DNA of 64,000 nt, taken from assembly GCA_963797475.1 (NCBI GenBank), contig CAWCPR010000001.1, positions 1,426,001 to 1,490,000 on the forward strand, given 5' to 3'. The stretch is from CAWCPR01 sp963797475 (GTDB taxonomy: Bacteria; Chloroflexota; Anaerolineae; Anaerolineales; UBA4823). The position numbers were made by a program, and so were the translations under genes. This document shows positions 1 through 6,767 of the stretch, piece after piece; the first letter of the stretch is position 1; every line of letters starts with the position of its first letter. The notes beneath the pieces were generated by a model. The model searched no databases. It was not told the origin of the DNA and saw nothing but the letters and a program-made list of their open reading frames with translations.

Positions 1-541
1 TCACCAGCCAGCTCTCAAATTTCTCGGTTCTGGACAATTCAAAACGAGTAAGCCAGCGCGATAAGCCCTTTTTGCTTTGCTTGGAAGCCTGTCGAAACAA
101 ATACGAGATACAATCGACGCTATCCCAAACAATGGGAACCGCTGCTTTGGGGCAAGCTTGAGATTTAAGAGCCAGTCCATATCGTGCGCCTCGCAGGTGC
201 TCTACATGGACGATGTCGAACTTCTCATCCTTTGCTTGGTCGTCAAGGATTGTTCGAGCCTTCTTTGCAAGTGCAGGATGCCAGCTATAAACGGCCTGCA
301 GGGGAACTGAACCCGGCAGTGCGGTCAAAGTATTATAAAAAGAACGCCAGGCCGGCAAATCACAAGTATAAACGTCGTGACATATTGCCTTTAATTTCTC
401 AATATCTTTCTCCTCTTTCTCACTTGATTTAGGGGCTATTACGGTGACTTGATGACCCTTCATCGCCAAAAACCGGATCAGGTTGTACGAGCGCACCCGG
501 ATTAAGTTCGGAACATACGGGACAACGAAAAGGATATTCAT
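1..541 (-). CDS. GT4-type glycosyltransferase, N-terminal part (runs off left edge)
   Basis: The reading frame opens with ATG at 541 and stays open for 180 codons to the window edge, so the 3' end is missing. The start reads MNILFVVPYVPNLIRVRSYN, followed by a helix and GHQVTVIAP. This is the Rossmann-type N-terminal domain of GT-B glycosyltransferases of the GT4 kind. A later FDIVHVEH segment matches the usual 'D-I-V-H' strand of that fold. The donor-binding C-terminal domain lies outside the window, so the sugar cannot be named. The gene starts 7 bp after the stop of the membrane glycosyltransferase at 549, so the two are almost certainly co-transcribed. It is the last visible gene of the RiPP/glycosyltransferase run. 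The family call is fairly safe; the link to the RiPP product is inference. Confidence 0.75.
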   Translation of the reverse strand, partial: MNILFVVPYVPNLIRVRSYNLIRFLAMKGHQVTVIAPKSSEKEEKDIEKLKAICHDVYTCDLPAWRSFYNTLTALPGSVPLQAVYSWHPALAKKARTILDDQAKDEKFDIVHVEHLRGARYGLALKSQACPKAAVPIVWDSVDCISYLFRQASKQSKKGLSRWLTRFELSRTEKFESWLV

Positions 542-548
542 ATACCGG

Positions 549-1898
549 TCACACCTGATTTCTCGTTTGGAACCGAAGGACTGGTATGCTTATCTTCAAT
601 CGTTGAAGGATATCGACGATCGCCAGGCTAGCAAAGACGACCAGGATGGCATCCACGGGCAGGCGGTATCGTATAAGCGCCCAGGAGAGCAAATGAATGG
701 TCGTATAGACAACAATAAACGAAATCAAGAGAAATATCGGCGATGAAATCATCTTAATACCGATGCGAACTGGTGAAAGTGCACGCCAAATTCCGTAGAT
801 CATAAAAGGCAAGAACACTCCAAAACTCCCCACACGAGACACGTTGCTGAGCAAGCTGGAGTCTTGAGAGGGCCAAAACATAAAGTACACCGGAATTCTG
901 CTAATCGAAAGCAATATATATCGACGCGGATCGTCGAAAACAAACTGCAAGCCTCTCCTTAATAAGGCTTGATCTAGAGCTGCTTCATCCAAGGAAAGCA
1001 GCTCTTTGGGAATTAAAGACTGGTAAGTCCCAAGCCGGGAGGGCAAAATTGGAAGAAAATGCGTACCATAAACCGGGTGATTTCCCCAAAAGAATGCGAA
1101 CCCTGCGTTCGTGTTTAGCAAAAATCTACCGAAGCGTTGATAGTTATAGATCGTGAAAGGCACGATTGAGATGGCGATAATTAAAGTCGAAATCATTAAG
1201 GATGGAATAGCAGATCTTTCTTTCAATGATCTCCGAGACCACCAAATCCATACAAATAGCATCGGCACAAAAATAACGAACAATTGTCGCAGCAAAACGG
1301 CAATCGCCAGGGTAATCCCCAATGCGAAAGCTAAGAAATACTCCTTCCCTTTGCTTGGATTTGTTCCATCTTGTGATTTATTGCCAGCCAGGATCATAGC
1401 CAGGTACAGGCTGGCGAGGATCGCTGTGATATAAAAAGGCTCTGTCATCAACGTCGCTGCATAATAGAAGAAATAAACATAAATAGCCGTTAATGCCGCT
1501 GAGATCAAACCTACCGCAGATCCAAAAAGGAAACGTCCAATGTAGAATGCCAAAAGCGGCTGAAGAATACCTACGATGATTGCTTGAATTACCCGCGCTA
1601 CGACTGCGTGCGGCCCAAATATGGCATAAACCACTACGAGATACAAAGTGTAAAGAAAACTCCAATGCGCGGTGGGGGCATTTGCCGGCGTTGCTGGCCA
1701 CCAGGGCTCGCCGAAGGAGAAGCCATGTCCCTCGAGCACCCGCAATGCTAGATTATGGTAGGAAATCTGGTCGTAAGTTCCGGGAAGATTGACAACTTGA
1801 TCTCCAAACGTTATAGCAGCAGCCACTCTGAGAAGAATTGCCACGCTGATAATCCCTATAAGAAGCTGCTTATTCTTTTTCCAAGATTCTTTTTGCAT
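549..1898 (-). CDS. Polytopic membrane glycosyltransferase, GT39/ArnT-like (PMT_2 type)
   Basis: This 449-residue protein is dominated by hydrophobic segments (roughly ten to twelve). It starts with a short basic cytoplasmic tail (MQKESWKKNKQ) and a first membrane helix. A loop with GTYDQISYHNLALRVLEG follows, resembling the acidic first extracytoplasmic loop of lipid-linked-sugar transferases of the GT39/PMT_2 kind. Such enzymes move a sugar from a polyprenyl-phosphate donor to a protein or lipid acceptor on the outer membrane face. No soluble C-terminal domain is seen. It sits between two GT4-type genes downstream of the RiPP exporter, 79 bp after the preceding gene. It may act in cell-surface glycosylation or decorate an exported product; neither can be shown from sequence. 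The specific substrate is unknown. Confidence 0.65.
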   Translation of the reverse strand: MQKESWKKNKQLLIGIISVAILLRVAAAITFGDQVVNLPGTYDQISYHNLALRVLEGHGFSFGEPWWPATPANAPTAHWSFLYTLYLVVVYAIFGPHAVVARVIQAIIVGILQPLLAFYIGRFLFGSAVGLISAALTAIYVYFFYYAATLMTEPFYITAILASLYLAMILAGNKSQDGTNPSKGKEYFLAFALGITLAIAVLLRQLFVIFVPMLFVWIWWSRRSLKERSAIPSLMISTLIIAISIVPFTIYNYQRFGRFLLNTNAGFAFFWGNHPVYGTHFLPILPSRLGTYQSLIPKELLSLDEAALDQALLRRGLQFVFDDPRRYILLSISRIPVYFMFWPSQDSSLLSNVSRVGSFGVFLPFMIYGIWRALSPVRIGIKMISSPIFLLISFIVVYTTIHLLSWALIRYRLPVDAILVVFASLAIVDILQRLKISIPVLRFQTRNQV

Positions 1899-1977
1899 TG
1901 ATTAACCTTCGTTATTCTTTTCAAAAACCGGACTGGAGAGAATTGGAGCATGGAAACGACGAGGACTTTCTGACATC

Positions 1978-3327
1978 TTATCCCAATTCATGGTTGGATA
2001 CCCCATTAGAGTAAATCGCATCTAACTTTTTCAGTGCAACCTTCCAGTCGTATTGTTCCAGAGCCAGTCGGCGTCCATTGATAGCTAAGCGTTCCTGCAA
2101 TTTTCGATTTTCCAGCAGATCAACAATCGCGGTGGCAAATTGGTGCGGATCATCGGCGACGAAAACATCTTCACCCTGGACAGCATTGATCCCCTCCAGG
2201 CCAATTGTCGTAGTAACCACTGGCATGGCGTGTGCAAAAGCCTCTAATATGCGCACGCGCATTCCGCTGCCAGCGTTGACAGGAACGATGATCATAGCCG
2301 ATTGTTCCAAACAAGGGTTCAGGTCAGGAACATAACCCAGCACTTTTATGTGCTCTGGTTCAGCAGCAGCCAGTTGCACCAGATCTTGGGGAGGGTTTTT
2401 ACCAACGATTGTTAAAGTTGCTTCTGGAATTTGTTTTCTTATCAGGGGAAACACATTTCGAGCAAACCAGCGGACTCCTTCAGCGTTCGGGGGATAATGG
2501 AGCGTCCCCAGGGTTAACAGGTTCCTGGAATCCGGCTGGCGCTGAATGGGTTTAAGCCGGGTGGTATCAACAGCAATAGGGACTACCGTTATATCGACGC
2601 TTTCACCCCGGAAGTTTGGAAATTTGTCTGTATTTGCCTGGCCTTCATAACACGCAACGGCTTGGAGCAAGTCTTCCCGATCGATTTCGGTCACTGCGAA
2701 AGTATGGTCGAATTTTCGAACGACCATCCCTTCATATGCCTTCACTCGTCTTGACTCCAATCGAATCAGTGGCTTTAAGATCCAGGGAAAACTTTGACCC
2801 ATTCGCTCGACAATTGTCCAAACCGCGTTGTGCGCGTCAAAAATGCGCGTCAGACCTTTTTCGCCTGATGAATGGTTCCGGTTTGAGCGCTCTTTGATCA
2901 AATCAGCCTGCGCAGTCCGCGACTCTTCCGGGCCATCCCTGGGTGAGGGCGCCGGAAGGGCAAACTGCGCCATCGTTAGCTGATCGGCATGAATACAATC
3001 AAACGATCCCTTCTGTAGCAACCGCTGCACGAGATCGCGCATACCGGGGAGATCATCCCTCTCGATTAAAAATGGGCGCCCATTGATCAGGCTGCGGAAT
3101 AAGAACCACAGGTCCGTAACCCTGGATCGGCGGATCGGGACCGTATAGACTTCATCACAAACCTCCTTCATAGAGGCGACAAACTCTTCTTCCTCAGAGC
3201 GAACGAACGAGGCCAGCGTAATATGATGACCCTGGTCTGCCAGGTATCGCAAAACATTCCAGGTCTTGACTTTGGGACCTGCATCTGGTGGGAAGGGGAT
3301 GATCTGGGTGAGAAATAATATCCTCAT
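1978..3327 (-). CDS. GT4-family glycosyltransferase
   Basis: A GT-B fold glycosyltransferase of about 450 residues. The N-terminal domain begins MRILFLTQIIPFPPDAGPK and continues with GHHITLASF. A middle IFDAHNAVW segment resembles those seen before the acceptor pocket in GT4 enzymes acting on sugars or lipids. The C-terminal domain carries LLTLGTLHYPPNAEGVRWF, TLTIVGKNPP, VLGYVPDLNP, and the donor site GSGMRVRILEAFAHAMPVV, equivalent to the family's E-x7-E region. I chose ATG 3327 because families of this type start at M-R-I-L-F. An in-frame TTG at 3351 has a GAGGG Shine-Dalgarno a few bases upstream and would add eight residues. The gene lies 40 bp or more behind the ABC exporter on the same strand. 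Acceptor and sugar donor are not predictable. Confidence 0.8.
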   Translation of the reverse strand: MRILFLTQIIPFPPDAGPKVKTWNVLRYLADQGHHITLASFVRSEEEEFVASMKEVCDEVYTVPIRRSRVTDLWFLFRSLINGRPFLIERDDLPGMRDLVQRLLQKGSFDCIHADQLTMAQFALPAPSPRDGPEESRTAQADLIKERSNRNHSSGEKGLTRIFDAHNAVWTIVERMGQSFPWILKPLIRLESRRVKAYEGMVVRKFDHTFAVTEIDREDLLQAVACYEGQANTDKFPNFRGESVDITVVPIAVDTTRLKPIQRQPDSRNLLTLGTLHYPPNAEGVRWFARNVFPLIRKQIPEATLTIVGKNPPQDLVQLAAAEPEHIKVLGYVPDLNPCLEQSAMIIVPVNAGSGMRVRILEAFAHAMPVVTTTIGLEGINAVQGEDVFVADDPHQFATAIVDLLENRKLQERLAINGRRLALEQYDWKVALKKLDAIYSNGVSNHELG

Positions 3328-3391
3328 ATTAAATGATTGAAGAAAATTCAAATCCCTCGTCAGGTGATTTCAGGAGCTTCCCATCACAGAT

Positions 3392-5263
3392 TTACCGAAC
3401 CGGCTCTGTTGACTCTCGCAAGATTTCTTCAGAGGTCCTATGATTTCCTCGTACTTGCGCTTCCCAGGAATGAGCATACAATCCCCCGGACCGGATCAAT
3501 TCCTCATGGCTGCCGCTCTCGATCACGTTTCCTTCCTTCATGACATAAATGATGTCGGCGTAGCGAGCGGTCGTGAACCGGTGGGTGATTAATATGGTTG
3601 TGCAACCGCGGGTGAGGGTTCGAAACCGGCTCATCCAATCCGTTTCAGCCCACGGATCCATCGAACTCGTAGGTTCATCTAAAATCATGATCGGCGCTTT
3701 GCGAATAAACGCTCGCGCCAGTGCGATGCGCTGCCATTCACCGACACTTAGCTCAGAGCCGCCGATGAATAGTTTCCCTAAAAGCGTGGCGTAGCCTTTG
3801 GGCAATCGCTTAATGATTTCATCAGCGCCGGCGTCTATAGCAGCAGTCTCAATCGCAGTCTGATTGGTCCCAATAGACAAGTCACCCATCGATATGTTTT
3901 GCGCCGCGGTAGCATAATAGGGGACTGGCAGTTGAAACATGACTGTAATCATTTGACGCAACGCTTCAATGGTCAGGTCACGGATATCGATCCCGTCCAA
4001 ATTTATAATGCCTTCTTCAGGATCATAAAACCGGCAAAGCAGCTTCACCAGTGTGCTCTTGCCAGCGCCATTTTGACCAACAATTGCTGTTATACGCCCC
4101 GCCGGAAACGAGATGTTGAAGTTATCCAGGACCCGAGTTTCACTTCCCGGATAACTGAATTTTACATTTCGAAACGCAATCTCATTTTTTAATACAGATG
4201 GGGCTGGGGCAGGATGATTGGGGGCTGGTATTTGAGATTCGAGGCCCAGGAATTCATATAAGTTGCTAAGGAAAAGGCTGTTGGTATAGATTTGGCTCAC
4301 ATTCCCCAAGAGCGAGCGCATCAGGTTTTGGCCAAGATTATAAGCCTGGTAAAAAAGGGCCAAATCTCCAAGTGTAAACAGCCCTTGAAAGAAGCGCTCA
4401 GCTATCCAGAACAAAGCCACCCCGGTAGCAATGAGGGCGATGCCACCCGCCAATAGGCGAGAAAGACTTTGTTCTCGAATCAGTTGAAGGCGTTCAGAAC
4501 GTAAACGGCGCCGAATGCTTTGATAAAATGATTGAAAGTAATTTCCAAGATCGAACAGGCGGATTTCAGACGCAACCGCGCTGTTGGTGAGCAGATGATC
4601 ATAATATTGGGCCCAGCGCCGGTCCGTAGTAGTACGCTCCCACCAACGGTGATATTTCGAGTTATATCGGACAACCACCAAAAGCGCCGGGAAAGTCCCG
4701 AGGAAAAGGATCGCTGGCAGCCAAACTCCATACGGAATGATCACCGCGGCCATAGAGATCAATGTGATCGTATTTTGAACGAGACTACCACTGCTCTCCA
4801 ACAAAGCAAGGGAACGGCTGCTCGCCTCACTCCGAGCCCTATGAAGGTGGTCGTAATATTCCGGAGATTCGTAAAACGCCAAATCTACCGCGGCGGATTT
4901 CTCATGGATTAAATTTGTCACGTAATCGTCGATAAATTCTGCCTGAGCGGAGCGGACCCAATCCAAAATGCTTTGAGTAATCTCACCCAATAGCAATACA
5001 GATCCCATTAGAGCCGCAGGTAGGAGAACAGGGCCTATCGCTTGCCACGAAAATCCTGTCCTTGGCAGAGACACCAGGCCGTTGATGAGTACCTTTGTCA
5101 GATACACTGTCGCGACAGGCAAAAGACCCTGGATCAGGAGTAAAAAGGCCCAGGCAATCGTCAAGCCATGTGCAGCTTCCCAAATCAACCGCAGTGTCCG
5201 AGGGTAATGAGGGATTTGGCGCAGCGCTTCTTTTATTTTATCGAGAGGAGTAAGTTTGCCCAT
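3392..5263 (-). CDS. ABC transporter, fused membrane and ATPase domains (likely RiPP exporter)
   Basis: This 623-residue half-transporter has an N-terminal six-helix exporter-type membrane domain (about residues 25-330) and a C-terminal nucleotide-binding domain (about 365-600). Visible motifs are Walker A GQNGAGKSTL, signature LSVGEWQRIALARA, Walker B IMILDEPTSSMDP and the H-loop ITHRF. There is no C39 peptidase domain at the N-terminus, so it does not cleave the leader itself. Homodimeric exporters of this type (the D protein) accompany lasso-peptide and related RiPP loci and pump out the mature peptide. It starts 25 bp after the HPr-kinase-like gene, which supports one operon with the precursor. 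Export of the RiPP is inferred from position. Lipid or glycolipid transport connected with the downstream glycosyltransferases is an alternative. Confidence 0.85.
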   Translation of the reverse strand: MGKLTPLDKIKEALRQIPHYPRTLRLIWEAAHGLTIAWAFLLLIQGLLPVATVYLTKVLINGLVSLPRTGFSWQAIGPVLLPAALMGSVLLLGEITQSILDWVRSAQAEFIDDYVTNLIHEKSAAVDLAFYESPEYYDHLHRARSEASSRSLALLESSGSLVQNTITLISMAAVIIPYGVWLPAILFLGTFPALLVVVRYNSKYHRWWERTTTDRRWAQYYDHLLTNSAVASEIRLFDLGNYFQSFYQSIRRRLRSERLQLIREQSLSRLLAGGIALIATGVALFWIAERFFQGLFTLGDLALFYQAYNLGQNLMRSLLGNVSQIYTNSLFLSNLYEFLGLESQIPAPNHPAPAPSVLKNEIAFRNVKFSYPGSETRVLDNFNISFPAGRITAIVGQNGAGKSTLVKLLCRFYDPEEGIINLDGIDIRDLTIEALRQMITVMFQLPVPYYATAAQNISMGDLSIGTNQTAIETAAIDAGADEIIKRLPKGYATLLGKLFIGGSELSVGEWQRIALARAFIRKAPIMILDEPTSSMDPWAETDWMSRFRTLTRGCTTILITHRFTTARYADIIYVMKEGNVIESGSHEELIRSGGLYAHSWEAQVRGNHRTSEEILRESTEPVR

Positions 5264-5288
5264 TGAAACTGATCACGCGATGCTGATT

Positions 5289-6248
5289 TTATAGGTCGCA
5301 AGCTTTCTCGATCGTCTTTGCCAATTCAAATAAAGAGGCGATTGTTTGGGCTCTGTTTAATTGAAAGACAGGCAGTTTTTTTGCCAGGTTCACACAATTC
5401 TCGAAATGAGTCACATCTCCTGACTGCGCCAAACGGGTCGGGTAGGAATGACGCAACAATTCAATGAAAGCAGTCTGGGCAGTAAATGGAACAATCGCTG
5501 GTTGTCCTCCTTCGGTCAAAACGTAAAGCCGATCTAACCGGACAGGGCAATCATAAAACCTGTGGGCGACGGAATAGCCGCGCTTGGTTTCCCCTTCGTA
5601 TAGTGAATACAACGCCTCAGGTTGAATGCCCAGAACTCGGGCTACCTCCTGGCTTAACTTGAGTTGGGGATAGCCTGGAAGAGCCTGGATGCCATCCGGC
5701 CCAAATTTCAATGGGGTTATATCATCCGAAAGGATCTCGTGCCCAAGGGTTTGAAGAGCGGCTGCAATCGATGACTTGCCAGAACCCGATTCCCCCAAGA
5801 ATGCGACTGCTTTTCGGTTGATTTTAACCGAACTGGCATGCAGCACCAGAACCCCCCTTTGGTAGAGCAAGATTGCCATCACTGTACCAATAATAAACCG
5901 CCGGATCAACCGGAAATCAGCGCCTGGTGATGGGTATACGATAATCTCTCTGCCCCCGAAGATGATGAAATCGCCAACCGCTGGGACGGACAATGCTGCC
6001 TGCGTATTACCTACATCCAGGTAAGGAGAACCTTCTTTCAAGAACCCATAGACTGGCTTACTCTTTCCCAGGTGAATAAGCACCTCACACGCCTTAGAGC
6101 CAGGCTTTCCTGGTTCTTGAAAGCCCGCAGAAATTTTATTTAAACCAGAGCCGGCTGGTACAGGCTGACGATTGTCAGGAAGAGGCTTTAGTTCTGGAAT
6201 TTGAATTTCAGAATCAATACCAAGACCATATGCAGAATAGGAATACAT
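5289..6248 (-). CDS. HPr kinase/phosphorylase-like protein of a lasso-type RiPP locus
   Basis: A 319-residue protein whose C-terminal half is an HPr-kinase-type P-loop domain. Features in order are VLVLHASSV, Walker A FLGESGSGKSSIAAAL (about residues 150-165) and LSDDITPL, the Asp-containing loop of this family. The N-terminal 130 residues are poorly conserved and probably not a substrate domain. Homologues are common in lasso-peptide loci. In the paeninodin system such a kinase phosphorylates the side chain of the precursor's C-terminal Ser. The precursor here (6474-6635) also ends in Ser (KWAS), which fits that role. The gene is separated from the precursor by about 225 bp holding an inverted repeat, and sits 25 bp ahead of the exporter. 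Family assignment is firm; the phosphorylation site is inference. Confidence 0.82.
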   Translation of the reverse strand: MYSYSAYGLGIDSEIQIPELKPLPDNRQPVPAGSGLNKISAGFQEPGKPGSKACEVLIHLGKSKPVYGFLKEGSPYLDVGNTQAALSVPAVGDFIIFGGREIIVYPSPGADFRLIRRFIIGTVMAILLYQRGVLVLHASSVKINRKAVAFLGESGSGKSSIAAALQTLGHEILSDDITPLKFGPDGIQALPGYPQLKLSQEVARVLGIQPEALYSLYEGETKRGYSVAHRFYDCPVRLDRLYVLTEGGQPAIVPFTAQTAFIELLRHSYPTRLAQSGDVTHFENCVNLAKKLPVFQLNRAQTIASLFELAKTIEKACDL

Positions 6249-6305
6249 TTTGTTTCAATTTTCGTTCGCTCGTATTGGATATCCATAAGAATAAATCAAG
6301 CGACC

Positions 6306-6357
6306 AGAGCGATGTTATGCACATCTTAATCTTCCCAAAATTGGAAGCCATCGCTCT
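6306..6357 (-). repeat. Inverted repeat (stem-loop) between precursor and kinase genes
   Basis: AGAGCGATG at 6306-6314 is perfectly matched by CATCGCTCT at 6349-6357. Inside the loop, CTTCC and GGAAG can form a second 5-bp stem. It lies in the 225-bp leader between the precursor stop and the kinase start. No T-run follows on the minus strand, so it is not a textbook terminator. It could be an mRNA-processing or stability element, or an attenuator that lets the precursor be made in excess over the enzymes. Confidence 0.45.
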
Positions 6358-6473
6358 AAGCCGCGTGAAAACAAAAACCGATATGATTAACTACAGATCC
6401 TGATGATTACTCAAACTGATCGAACAGATTTTTACTTCCCCCTAAAAAAAGGGCCGCTCATGGAGGTTTTTGT

Positions 6474-6635
6474 TTAGCTGGCCCACTTCACGCTCTGGCC
6501 TGCCCACATTGCGCCGTCCTTGGCGCCAAATACCTTAGGTGGAATTGACCCTTCACGAGTGATTTTTTCTACATCGCCGTGGACCACGAGCTTAGGAGTC
6601 GTCCACATCTTTTTCTGTTCACTTTTCTTTTCCAT
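6474..6635 (-). CDS. Lasso-type RiPP precursor peptide (53 aa) with a non-canonical core
   Basis: The peptide begins MEKKSEQKKMWTTPKLVV and ends VKWAS. Residues 11-26 fit the lasso leader pattern Y/W-x2-P-x-L-x3-G-x5-T: W11, P14, L16, G20 and T26, with GDVEKIT before the cut site. This element is read by PqqD-like recognition domains. The presumed core starts near Glu28 or Gly29 (EGSIPPKVFGAKDGAMW). Its only acidic ring candidate, Asp40, is at position 12 or 13 of that core, whereas known lasso rings close at 7, 8 or 9. The ATG at 6635 was chosen over the Met ten codons upstream because GGAGG lies 8 nt before it. Its neighbours are the cyclase-like gene 132 bp upstream and the kinase downstream. 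The leader call is strong; the final structure is unknown. Confidence 0.82.
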   Translation of the reverse strand: MEKKSEQKKMWTTPKLVVHGDVEKITREGSIPPKVFGAKDGAMWAGQSVKWAS

Positions 6636-6643
6636 TGAATTAT

Positions 6644-6648
6644 CCTCC
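6644..6648 (-). promoter_or_regulatory. Ribosome binding site deciding the precursor start
   Basis: GGAGG on the minus strand, 8 nt before ATG 6635. The alternative upstream Met at 6665 lies only about 20 bases before this site and has no comparable one of its own, so the 53-residue form is preferred. Confidence 0.75.
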
Positions 6649-6767
6649 GCTACGATGAAATGCAACCATTGAAGTCCATTTTACATTAAACTCCGCTTAA
6701 GGTCAAGTTAAATCACCCGCTGATAATCTTAGAATTCTCTTTGGATTTCTTTCATCTCGTCTACATG

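Noticed and set aside
6474..6665. 63-aa form of the precursor starting at 6665
   Set aside because: GGAGG at the right distance supports the Met at 6635, and the lasso-type leaders I know of begin shortly before the Lys-rich stretch.
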